From Kiritimatiellaeota bacterium B1221 (GTDB taxonomy: Bacteria; Verrucomicrobiota; Kiritimatiellia; SS1-B-03-39; UBA6053), in contig JARHXX010000002.1 of the NCBI GenBank assembly GCA_029269125.1, positions 62,001-126,000 of the forward strand: 64,000 nucleotides of DNA, read 5' to 3'. The notes under the pieces are model-generated. The model saw nothing but the letters and a program-made list of their open reading frames with translations. It did not search any database and was not told where the DNA came from. This document shows positions 8,879 to 16,338 of the stretch, one piece after another (the stretch's first letter is position 1; every line of letters begins with the position of its first letter). The position numbers were made by a program, and so were the translations under genes.

Positions 8879-9296
8879 ATGAAAAACCGATTCAGGGCCA
8901 ATGGTGTATTCATCAATTACAGCATGACTCAAAGCGGAAAACCATGAAACCCATGCAAATCAGACCAACCGCCTGAAATCGCAAAAAAGAAATTTTAACC
9001 ATAGATAACAATCCCCGCCAGTGAATAAATCACTGCGGGTAGACGCTGGTTGAAACGAAAAAAAAAGCATTTGCGGAAGGGGGGCGCCCCGTTCTGAAAA
9101 AAATCTGAATGGATTTAAAGCGGCAGGGTATGAGCATAAAGAATGATCATGGAATACGATCCATCCGAATCTGATTCGAAACAACCGCAAAACATTTGGG
9201 TGCAGTGTTTGTATTGGTTTTTTTAAAAAACAGAGCTCATTAATATGTCAAAGCAAACCGAAAGTACCCGGCCGGCTCATCAAAAATTGAACTGAA
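8879..9296. other. Intergenic stretch with hairpins, no gene
   Basis: No supported gene in about 420 bases. It contains a stem-loop (9014-9039), a perfect GGGGCGCCCC palindrome (9081-9090) and several A-runs. The motif AAGGGGGG-C-GCCCCG around 9077-9091 recurs as AAGGGGGG-A-GCCCCG at about 9957-9972, so the two may be remnants of one small repeat. Confidence 0.4.
9014..9039. terminator. Stem-loop, possible terminator
   Basis: CCCGCCAGTGA pairs with TCACTGCGGG (one bulged C) around an ATAAA loop. No T-run follows on either strand, so intrinsic termination is doubtful; it could instead be a repeat remnant. Confidence 0.3.
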
Positions 9297-9626
9297 ATGA
9301 AAACCATCGATCTTCTGCCTTCTCTGCTCAATTGGACGCTTGTGATTGTTGCGATTCTGTTATCAGGTAGTTTGATATCCTTTCTTCTGGTAAGCCTTCC
9401 TATTGCTGGCCTCGAAGCTTGGAGAGTATGGAGAATCCGGAAAGAATTCGGTCAAAAGCTAAACCCTGTCGTGATACGCCAGTATTATGGGCGGGACCAT
9501 GCGTTCAAATGGCTTCCGGTTAAAAATCAAATTCAGGGGTTGAAAAAATTAATGGAATCTCAAGAAGGTGCGGATATTCAAGAAAAACATCCACGGCCTC
9601 CTCATTCTTCGGGGCGGCAGGGCTGA
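9297..9626 (+). CDS. Small hypothetical membrane protein
   Basis: A 109-residue protein of no family I recognise. It has one long or two short N-terminal hydrophobic segments (residues 11-40, WTLVIVAILLSGSLISFLLV), then a basic cytoplasmic-looking region with RVWRIRKEFGQ and a polar C-terminus. The start has no strong ribosome binding site. Its neighbour at 9695 is another small membrane protein on the same strand. Coding potential is plausible but unproven. Confidence 0.45.
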   Translation: MKTIDLLPSLLNWTLVIVAILLSGSLISFLLVSLPIAGLEAWRVWRIRKEFGQKLNPVVIRQYYGRDHAFKWLPVKNQIQGLKKLMESQEGADIQEKHPRPPHSSGRQG

Positions 9627-9694
9627 GACGTGATGGGGTGTGAATGAGAATGGCAACTACACCTTGATCCGGATAAACCACAGGAAAGAATATT

Positions 9695-9895
9695 ATGAGC
9701 ATTCTTTTAGACATCATCCTGGGATTGATACTGAACCCCCGATTTTCAGTTTGTTTTTGGGGAGGGGGGATTCTGGGATTTTGTATACTCAATCATATAG
9801 AAACAGAACCGACAGGTACCATTCTTGCGGTTGCGGTTTGTGCTGTATTTGGGTGCGCAGGGTGGATATGGGATTCGCGTGCCGGCCGAAAATGA
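9695..9895 (+). CDS. Small hypothetical membrane protein
   Basis: A 66-residue, strongly hydrophobic protein with two probable membrane helices separated by a short polar loop (LNHIETEPTG). A good ribosome binding site (AGGAAAG) precedes the ATG at a suitable distance, which is the main support. The C-terminus is short and basic (DSRAGRK). The two-helix, about 65-residue plan recalls small bacterial membrane proteins of the YeaQ/GlsB sort, but I see no diagnostic motif and do not assign a family. Confidence 0.5.
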   Translation: MSILLDIILGLILNPRFSVCFWGGGILGFCILNHIETEPTGTILAVAVCAVFGCAGWIWDSRAGRK

Positions 9896-10182
9896 TGGTT
9901 TGTTCGGCGGCTAAACCTAAAGAAAAATACATAAGTTGATCCCTCGCATCGCGCAGAAAGGGGGGAGCCCCGAATGGTACTCCGATAAGGATTTGGTACA
10001 AAGGAAGTCTTTTTGACTGGGCCCCAGGTCCGGCAACGTGATCGCCCCGTCCGAAGGACTGGGTTTGTTTGATTTTTCCGCTGATCTGTAAATTCTTCGC
10101 GCTTTTTATAATGCGATGCTGGACCGTGGAGGGCTTGTCGGGTAGGTTGGGGCAGAACCTTTACATTTTTCAGGTGGTATTT

Positions 10183-10998
10183 ATGAGATCGAAGGCTGGT
10201 CAAAAAGAATTTCATTTTCAACTTATAGCTTTGGTGGCGATTGTGGTGATGGTACATGCTGGTTTTGCGTGGCTGATCCGTCCGCGGGCCGAAGCGTATT
10301 CCGACGAACAGGCTGCACTTTCGATTGAAGAAAGAACAACCGGGGAAACGCCTCCTTTGGTGATGGTGTTAAAGGACTATGAGCAGGAAGCCTGTATCAT
10401 TCTGTTTTTGTGGGCGCTTGCCCTGATGGGCTACAAGGCGCATCAATTGAAATCGCATGTCGGGTTGATGGACCGGGATTTTGTGCAGGTGGAAGAGGGG
10501 CACCGGATTCTCCCGGAAGATGCCCGGGAGTTGACCCGCCGGTTGCAGTCTTTACCCGACGGACAGCGCCGGGCCTTGTTACCCAGAGCTTTATTGGCGG
10601 CCCTGCACCGTTTTGAATCCACCCGGAATATTCAGGATGTCTCGGAAACGGTCACCCAGTTGTGCATGGCGGAAGGGGAACGTCAGGAATCTGAATTGAG
10701 TATGATTCGGTATATTGCCTGGGCCATCCCCAGTATTGGATTTATTGGAACGGTTCGCGGGATTGGTCTGGCGCTGTCTCAGGCGCAGGCTGCGGTGGAA
10801 GGCGATATCGGACCGGTTACCGAGAATTTGGGTACGGCGTTTAATTCTACTTTGATTGCATTGGTATTGAGTATCTTTCTGATGTTTGCGGTGCATCAAT
10901 TACAGCTGCAACAGGAACGGTACGTGCTGGATGTGCAGGATGAAGCCGAGCAGAAGTTGATCAATCAGCTGCATGTAACCCGGGAGCGGGCGGTATGA
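10183..10998 (+). CDS. MotA/TolQ/ExbB-type proton channel protein
   Basis: A 271-residue inner-membrane protein. AGGTGG lies a few bases before the ATG at 10183 (MRSKAGQKEF), so I prefer this start to an upstream in-frame one. Helices are at about residues 10-30 and 66-86, then a cytoplasmic stretch to about 180, then the MotA/TolQ/ExbB core: AWAIPSIGFIGTVRGIGLAL and, after GTAFNSTLIALVLSIF, the fourth helix. Family members form pentamers around a dimer of a one-helix partner and turn proton flow into motion. Here the partner role most likely falls to the two anchored von Willebrand A proteins in the same operon. The gene overlaps the next by ATGA. TonB, Tol and flagellar partners are absent. 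Confidence 0.88.
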   Translation: MRSKAGQKEFHFQLIALVAIVVMVHAGFAWLIRPRAEAYSDEQAALSIEERTTGETPPLVMVLKDYEQEACIILFLWALALMGYKAHQLKSHVGLMDRDFVQVEEGHRILPEDARELTRRLQSLPDGQRRALLPRALLAALHRFESTRNIQDVSETVTQLCMAEGERQESELSMIRYIAWAIPSIGFIGTVRGIGLALSQAQAAVEGDIGPVTENLGTAFNSTLIALVLSIFLMFAVHQLQLQQERYVLDVQDEAEQKLINQLHVTRERAV

Positions 10999-11801
10999 GG
11001 TTTTTGGATTTGAATATGTTGGATATGGGAGAGCTGGGCGGACAAACGCAGCCGGGTTTATCCGCTTTTCAGGATGGAATGTGGGTACATGGCCAAAAGG
11101 CTTTTTCGATTTGCCGGCAGGATCCGCAGTCCGTCCGCTATAACGTGTGGGAGAGTTTAAGTCTTGACCCCTGTGGTCTGGCCGGAGGGGCGCGTCACCT
11201 GGCGGATTTGGCGGTGGGGCAATTGCAGACCTTGTGCAAGGATTTATCAAGGGATGTGTGGACGGTTTACACCCCGGTGCATTGGGATAAGACCCAACTG
11301 CAGGTGTTTTTAGGTGTGGCGGGAGTTTGCAGGATGGATGTTCGGGCTTTGTTGCCGCGGATGTTGGCTGCGGGTAAAGGTTCGGCTGCGCAGGAGGTGG
11401 AGTGGCAATGGAATCAGCGCTGTGCCGCAGACGTGGTGCTTGCCCCTGAGGGGTTACACATTAAATCTTTTACGGCGGAGGTCGGCGGGGGTGTTTTGGA
11501 TTTGTTCCGCAAGCATTCCCGGGTGGTGGCCCAATGGGCTTTGGAGACGCACCGTCTGGATCCGCTATATTCGGGGGCTTCAGAACAAAAGTTATTTGAA
11601 GGCTGGTGGACTTGGCAACAAGGGCGGGGAAATTGGCGTTATCAGTCGGCGGACTTGGATCTGGATTTTTCGGAGTTGTCTCATTTGGAAATTGTGCGGA
11701 CGGAAATGCTGTCGCCGGTACAATCTTTAGAGGGGCGTTTGGGAGATTTGAGTCAGCCGGGTACCCGCTGGAAAGAATATCTGCCGGTCGCGGAGGGGTA
11801 A
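10995..11801 (+). CDS. Unknown protein of the ExbB-vWA operon
   Basis: A 268-residue protein without signal peptide or membrane helix, starting inside the stop of the channel gene (ATGA overlap) and ending three bases before the next gene. I do not recognise it with confidence. The segments HLADLAVGQLQTL, YTPVHWDKTQLQVFLGVAG and HRLDPLYSGASEQKLFE resemble a family of uncharacterised actin/Hsp70-fold-like proteobacterial proteins, from memory only. If right, it could be a cytoplasmic ATP-dependent or scaffold subunit; no intact phosphate-binding loop is obvious. Tight coupling on both sides argues that it belongs to the same complex as its neighbours. Confidence 0.8.
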   Translation: MRFLDLNMLDMGELGGQTQPGLSAFQDGMWVHGQKAFSICRQDPQSVRYNVWESLSLDPCGLAGGARHLADLAVGQLQTLCKDLSRDVWTVYTPVHWDKTQLQVFLGVAGVCRMDVRALLPRMLAAGKGSAAQEVEWQWNQRCAADVVLAPEGLHIKSFTAEVGGGVLDLFRKHSRVVAQWALETHRLDPLYSGASEQKLFEGWWTWQQGRGNWRYQSADLDLDFSELSHLEIVRTEMLSPVQSLEGRLGDLSQPGTRWKEYLPVAEG

Positions 11802-11804
11802 GGT

Positions 11805-12893
11805 ATGGTTCGTCGCCGGTCCTTTTCTATTTTCAGCCTGTCGTTTCTGGACAGTATCAGCTGTGGATTCGGCGCGGTCATTTTGTTGTTTGTGCTGGTG
11901 AATGCGAATGCGGCCAGGAACCGGGATGAGCTGACTAAAGATTTGCGGGGGGAAGTCAGCAAAATAGAAGTGGAGATTCTCAAGTTGGAAAAAGAGAAGG
12001 TGCTGGCCCGCAATGCGCTGGAGGAAGTGGTGGAGGAGACGGCGGAAACCCAGGGGCTCAGTCGGGAGATCATTCGGCTGATCGAGGAATCCAAGGAGGA
12101 ATTGGCCAGGCAGGACGGGACCACACTCGCCACCAAAGAACATGTAAACCAACTCAAAACGGATTTACTGAGTTTGGAGGCCGGGATCAAACGGCTGAAA
12201 GCCGGGGCCGCTTCGGAAGATCCCGGAGAAAGTCTGCTGGCTTTTGCGGGAGATGGACGCCGTCAATATTTAACCGGGTTGCAGCTGAAGGGGGCGCGGA
12301 CGCTGATTCTGGTGGATGCATCCGCGAGTATGTTGGGTGAAACGGTGGTTGATGTGTTGCGGATTCGTAATTTGCCCAGAGAAGAGCAAAAGTCGGCCCC
12401 GAAATGGATTCAGGCGCGTCGTACGGTGGACTGGTTGCTTTCACAGATCCCAAGCGAAGGGGAATTTCAGGTGGTGGTGTACAATCAGACCGCGGCGTCC
12501 CTGTTTCCGAAGGTCGGATGGGCGTCTGCGGGGGATTCCGAACTTCGGAAACAGGCATCGGAATCCCTGGCGGAAATGGTGCCGGAGGGGGGGACAAGTT
12601 TATTTCAGGCCTTCACTTTTGCGGGAGCGATGAGTCCGCCTCCGGATAATATTATTTTGTTGGCCGATGGATTGCCCACCATGTCTGCGAGTGCACCTAC
12701 GATTCGGAAGCGGGTTTCGGGTACGCGCCGGGTGAATTACTTTGATGAGGCCGTGCGGCAATTGCCCGGGCATATTCCGGTGAACACTTTGCTGTTTTAT
12801 ATGGAGGGAGACCCCATGGCGGCCTTGAGTTATTGGCGTCTGGCGGTGAAGACCGGCGGAAGTTTTTTATCTGTGACCCAGGATTGGCCATGA
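11805..12893 (+). CDS. Membrane-anchored coiled-coil von Willebrand A protein 1
   Basis: A 362-residue protein with a basic N-terminus, one membrane helix (residues about 9-32), a coiled coil (about 35-130) and a von Willebrand A domain. The anchor SFLDSISCGFGAVILLFVL places an Asp just where TolR/ExbD/MotB partners carry their proton-binding Asp. The vWA domain starts with TLILVDASASM (MIDAS DxSxS); a PEGGTSLFQAF segment could supply the MIDAS Thr, and LADGLPT the later Asp. The plan copies MotB/TolR (anchor plus extracytoplasmic domain) but with vWA in place of a peptidoglycan-binding domain. ATGA overlap joins it to its paralogue. The role is inferred: a stator or force-transmitting subunit binding a metal-dependent ligand outside the inner membrane. 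Confidence 0.85.
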   Translation: MVRRRSFSIFSLSFLDSISCGFGAVILLFVLVNANAARNRDELTKDLRGEVSKIEVEILKLEKEKVLARNALEEVVEETAETQGLSREIIRLIEESKEELARQDGTTLATKEHVNQLKTDLLSLEAGIKRLKAGAASEDPGESLLAFAGDGRRQYLTGLQLKGARTLILVDASASMLGETVVDVLRIRNLPREEQKSAPKWIQARRTVDWLLSQIPSEGEFQVVVYNQTAASLFPKVGWASAGDSELRKQASESLAEMVPEGGTSLFQAFTFAGAMSPPPDNIILLADGLPTMSASAPTIRKRVSGTRRVNYFDEAVRQLPGHIPVNTLLFYMEGDPMAALSYWRLAVKTGGSFLSVTQDWP

Positions 12894-13897
12894 GACGGAG
12901 ACGGCGCAAGCGCGAAATCGAAGTGTTCAGTTTGAGTTTTCTGGACAGTATCAGCTGTGGGTTCGGCGCGATTATTCTGCTGTTTGTTCTCAGCAAGGCG
13001 GCAGAGCCGACGGTGATTGAAGGGGTGAAGGAAGATCTCAGCGGTTTGTTGCGGGATTTGCAGGAGCAGAAATTTGAATTAAGAGGAGAGGTGTCGGTGT
13101 TAAACCGTGAGTTGCCGGGTAAGAAACAACAGCTCAGCGAAGAGAAGATCCGGTTAGCGAGACTGCAGGGGGATTTGTCAGAAATCAAAGGCGAGTTTGA
13201 CGCGAGCAAAGACATGGCGCAGGTGCAAAACAAGATTGAGGATCAATTAGCGGAAGCGAAGCAAAAACTTACCGAAGAGATGAAACGTCTATTGGCCCAA
13301 CAAACGGAAGTTCCGCCCCCGGACCAGTTGGTGGGCGGGATTCCGGTAGACAGTGAGTATGTGATTTTTATTATCGATACTTCCGGCAGTATGGTACAGG
13401 CTTCCTGGCCTCAAATGATGCAAAAGATGGAAGAGATCCTGGATGTGTATCCGAAGCTTAAAGGCATGCAGGTGATGAATGATATGGGGCAATACATGTT
13501 TCCCCAATATGCCGGTGACTGGATCCCCGACACCCCGGGGAGACGAAATGCGGTGATGCGGATGTTGCGGACCTGGTATCCTTTCAGTAACAGTTCGCCG
13601 GTGGAGGGGATTGAAGAGGCTATTCGTCGATATGCGAATGATGAAGACCAAATAAGTCTTTTTGTTTTGGGAGATGAATTCAGTGGCGGCGTGGGAAATA
13701 TGGAGCAGGTGATGCGCCGGGTAGAACGCAGCAATCAGGGTTTTGAAGGAAAACTGAAGGTTCGTATTCATGCGGTCGGGTTCCCGGCAGTGATGATGTC
13801 CAGCGCAGGCATGGGGAATACCGGGATACAGTTTTCGATGTTGATGCGTGAACTTTGTCAGAAAAACGGTGGCACCTTTGTGGGAAGTATCAAATGA
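12890..13897 (+). CDS. Membrane-anchored coiled-coil von Willebrand A protein 2
   Basis: A 335-residue paralogue of the preceding gene. I place the start at 12890 because the ATG overlaps the previous stop (ATGA) and begins MRRRRRKREIEVFSLSFLD, a positive cytoplasmic end directly before the anchor. The anchor SFLDSISCGFGAIILLFVL is almost identical to that of its neighbour. A coiled coil spans about residues 45-140. The vWA domain begins YVIFIIDTSGSM (complete DxSxS) and includes FVLGDEFSGG. The two proteins differ much more in their vWA domains than in their anchors, suggesting a heterodimer in the channel with divergent outer domains. It overlaps the 26-residue membrane peptide gene downstream. 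Confidence 0.85.
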   Translation: MRRRRRKREIEVFSLSFLDSISCGFGAIILLFVLSKAAEPTVIEGVKEDLSGLLRDLQEQKFELRGEVSVLNRELPGKKQQLSEEKIRLARLQGDLSEIKGEFDASKDMAQVQNKIEDQLAEAKQKLTEEMKRLLAQQTEVPPPDQLVGGIPVDSEYVIFIIDTSGSMVQASWPQMMQKMEEILDVYPKLKGMQVMNDMGQYMFPQYAGDWIPDTPGRRNAVMRMLRTWYPFSNSSPVEGIEEAIRRYANDEDQISLFVLGDEFSGGVGNMEQVMRRVERSNQGFEGKLKVRIHAVGFPAVMMSSAGMGNTGIQFSMLMRELCQKNGGTFVGSIK

Positions 13898-13974
13898 AAG
13901 AGTGGATTCGATTTTTTCTATACCTGTTGACGGGGATGATTTTGATCGCGTTGTGGGGATACTGGTTTTTGTGA
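13894..13974 (+). CDS. 26-residue membrane peptide
   Basis: A tiny frame whose ATG overlaps the stop of the second vWA gene (ATGA, 13894-13897). It reads MKEWIRFFLYLLTGM followed by a further hydrophobic run ending GYWFL, then TGA: one membrane helix with a positive-inside start. Overlap of the same ATGA type as every other junction of the operon supports translation. It could be a small subunit or assembly factor of the channel complex. A chance frame cannot be excluded. Confidence 0.55.
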   Translation: MKEWIRFFLYLLTGMILIALWGYWFL

Positions 13975-14249
13975 AGCGTCCCTTATGATGAAACGTTTAT
14001 GGATCTTCACTTTGTGAAGAACCTGTTATGAGCAGCACTGCCATTTTGACCGTGGAGCAGTCTCTGGGTTCTCGTTGCGGGTATAGGCAAAAGATCTTCA
14101 AAGAGAATTTTGAATATTTAGGTATACTTTTCTATAGATGCTAGGTAGTATCAAATTTCAGATCTCGTCGAGATCCCGCTATCATCAGAGTAGATCCTGT
14201 AGTGAAAAGGTAGCACTTAACCCCATAAAATCCTTATCGGAGACCGTAT
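13975..14249. other. Intergenic region with two short hairpins
   Basis: No gene seen. CTTCAC-TTT-GTGAAG (14005-14019) and GATCTC-GTC-GAGATC (14161-14175) are perfect six-base stems. The first is about 30 bases beyond the vWA operon and could help end its transcripts, although no T-run follows. The rest should hold the promoter of the beta-helix gene, whose ribosome binding site is GGAG near 14239. Confidence 0.35.
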
Positions 14250-16127
14250 ATGAAAAGTTCATTTCCCAGACTGTGCATTCTTGGTTGCGCTGTTTTGTTT
14301 TTCTCATTTTTTCTTCAGGCAGAAGATCTTTATATGTTGCCGCAAGGTGCGGGAGATCAGAGTGGATCTGATTGGGAAAATGCCCTTTCTTACGAAAGTA
14401 CACCGGAGAGTTTGCAACAAGCCTGGGACCGTTTATCCGGGGGGGAGACCTTATTTTTGGGGGGAGGCGATTACGAAGCCAGGGGCGTGAAATTGTCAGC
14501 TGATGGAACCAAAGAATCTGAAATCAAAACGTTGAAAGGTGTTACCCGGGACGGGAAACGTCCCGTGTTCACCGGGAAGTGGCAGAAGGAAGACAAGGGA
14601 TCCGGATTTGCGATGTTCAGTATTACGTCCGGTTCCACTTGGTGGGCGATTGAAAATATAGAGGTTCGCAACTGTCGGGAGGCCGTGGTTACGGCTTCAC
14701 CCGGACGGGTATCGAATGGCCGCATTGTCAATGTGGATGTGACAGGCACCCGGGATGCGTTTGTATTTTTGGGAGGCGCCTACGCCAGTCAGCCTGAAAT
14801 TGGAACCCACAACATTGAAATACGGGACTGCGATGTCTTGCATTACACCAAACGCGGTTTCCGCTTCCGGGATGGATGTTATGATATTGATGTAATCAAC
14901 TGTACCGCCGATGCCGGAGGTAAAGAATGGTATATCGAGCCGTTCCCCATGAGTTTTAACGTGATTGGCGGTAGTAAAGGCAGTGGGGTTTTTGACCATG
15001 ACATCACCTTTATTGATTGTGTTGCGCGGAACAATTATCATGAAAAAGAGGGGAACAGTTATTGGAATGCTGACGGATTTTGTGCGGAAGGGACTGCGTA
15101 TAATTTGACTTACATTCGTTGTGAATCCTATGGAAACACGGATGGAGGCTGGGATGACAAATCGCCCAATCCGCTCCTGATCAGCTGTATTGCCAAGGAC
15201 AACAAAAAGAATTACCGTTTTTGGAGTCATGAACCGGGTGCTTTACTTTGGAACTGTGTGTCCGAGGCTCCCGTTAAACGTGGAGGGAACTCCAATTCAG
15301 TGGGGCTGTGGACCGGTGGTAAAGTGCGGGTGATTCACTCCAGTTTCCTGACCTCAAAAGTGCCGATGGAAGTAAATACTTATAAGGTGACTCCTGAGAA
15401 GAAGGCCATTATGAACATTACGGTCAAGGATTCGATTGTGGAGCTTCCGGAAGGGGTGATGGCACTGCCTGAAGCCAATTTCACGGTTGAAAATAATTTC
15501 ATTCGGGCGATGGGGTCGGATGTGAAACCGGAAGGGGATGTTCCCGGCTATACGGAATTCCCCAAGGATCGTGACCTGCTGGCTGAAATCCGTCCGATGC
15601 AGCCGCTGTTTGAGACTAAAGCACAATTTTTGGATGCAAAAACCATTTGGCTCTTCCGGGATAAATCACCAAGTGGATGGTATACCAGTGGTTGGAAAGG
15701 CCTGAATATGACCAAGAAAGCGGGCAAAGGCATTGAGGGGGGGGTGGCTTTGACGGTGATGCCGAAAGGTGGAAACGGTGGGGGAGCAAGCTACCGCACG
15801 AAACGTCAGTCTGCATCCGTTCAGTTTGTGAATTACAGCAAGGCTGATTGGGAATTGCGGATGGACATCCGCACCGAAGACCAGGGATATCCGAAAATGG
15901 AAATCAATATGATTACCATGTCTGGAAAACCCAAGTCTGAAGAAATTGCGTTGCCCGGAAAGTTGGACGGTTCGGAGACCGGTTGGCAGGAAATCGCGAT
16001 TCCGCTTAAGGACTTCGTATCAGGCGGTGCTGAAATCAATGACTTCGCGGGTTTCTACATTCGTGCCAACGGATCGATGTCCACCCCCTTGTACATCGAA
16101 AACGTAAGACTCGAACCTTCGAAATAA
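14250..16127 (+). CDS. Secreted parallel beta-helix protein, possible polysaccharide lyase
   Basis: A 625-residue exported protein: signal peptide (residues 1 to about 24, ending near FLQA), then LYMLPQGAGDQSGSDWENA, a typical opening of right-handed beta-helix proteins. Asn- and Asp-rich coils (ENIEVRNCREAVV, NIEIRDCDVLHY, DIDVINCTADAGG, LTYIRCESYGNTDGGWDD) run to about residue 400. The last roughly 135 residues look like a beta-sandwich carbohydrate-binding domain. Such proteins often degrade or bind acidic polysaccharides (pectin, alginate, chondroitin), but no catalytic Lys/Arg set can be assigned, so enzyme activity is not claimed. The gene stands alone and converges with the PEP-CTERM gene, separated by two hairpins. 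Confidence 0.82.
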   Translation: MKSSFPRLCILGCAVLFFSFFLQAEDLYMLPQGAGDQSGSDWENALSYESTPESLQQAWDRLSGGETLFLGGGDYEARGVKLSADGTKESEIKTLKGVTRDGKRPVFTGKWQKEDKGSGFAMFSITSGSTWWAIENIEVRNCREAVVTASPGRVSNGRIVNVDVTGTRDAFVFLGGAYASQPEIGTHNIEIRDCDVLHYTKRGFRFRDGCYDIDVINCTADAGGKEWYIEPFPMSFNVIGGSKGSGVFDHDITFIDCVARNNYHEKEGNSYWNADGFCAEGTAYNLTYIRCESYGNTDGGWDDKSPNPLLISCIAKDNKKNYRFWSHEPGALLWNCVSEAPVKRGGNSNSVGLWTGGKVRVIHSSFLTSKVPMEVNTYKVTPEKKAIMNITVKDSIVELPEGVMALPEANFTVENNFIRAMGSDVKPEGDVPGYTEFPKDRDLLAEIRPMQPLFETKAQFLDAKTIWLFRDKSPSGWYTSGWKGLNMTKKAGKGIEGGVALTVMPKGGNGGGASYRTKRQSASVQFVNYSKADWELRMDIRTEDQGYPKMEINMITMSGKPKSEEIALPGKLDGSETGWQEIAIPLKDFVSGGAEINDFAGFYIRANGSMSTPLYIENVRLEPSK

Positions 16128-16145
16128 GGAAGGGGAAGAGAAAAG

Positions 16146-16174
16146 GGCAAGACGGATTTCGATGCCGTCTTGCC
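16146..16174 (+). terminator. Strong hairpin after beta-helix gene
   Basis: GGCAAGACGG and CCGTCTTGCC form a perfect 10-base stem with a nine-base loop, 18 bases after the stop codon. The T-run is weak (TGTAGCT), so it may act with Rho or protect the mRNA end. Confidence 0.55.
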
Positions 16175-16219
16175 TGTAGCTACTTGAGGAAAAGGGGCGG
16201 TATGGAAGCAGCGCGCAAA

Positions 16220-16236
16220 ATCCCCTTCGGGGTGTT
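16220..16236 (-). terminator. Hairpin after PEP-CTERM gene
   Basis: On the minus strand CCCC-GAA-GGGG is followed by ATTTTG, about 105 bases beyond the stop of the PEP-CTERM gene. It is a short stem, a candidate terminator for that gene. Confidence 0.35.
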
Positions 16237-16338
16237 AGCTGATCCCCATCCGCCTCTTTTCTTTTTTCCGTTTTATGGGTTTCCCCGGAGGAGATCCGGG
16301 AGCTTCAAAAGTTCTGCAACGTAAGGAAAGATCTTCCC

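Noticed and set aside
9081..9090. GGGGCGCCCC as a transcription terminator
   Set aside because: No loop and no T-run; more likely a fragment of a repeat or chance.
9793..10257. Minus-strand frame of 154 residues opposite the ExbB gene start
   Set aside because: Low-complexity basic composition, antisense to a supported gene, and crossing an intergenic gap.
10183..13897. Zorya-type anti-phage system (ZorAB plus effectors)
   Set aside because: The channel and one-helix partners match the general plan, but no helicase/nuclease-type ZorC, ZorD or ZorE gene is present, and the partner tails are vWA domains.
14161..14175. GATCTC-GTC-GAGATC as an operator
   Set aside because: Single short palindrome with no partner copy or adjacent regulator; listed only within the intergenic description.
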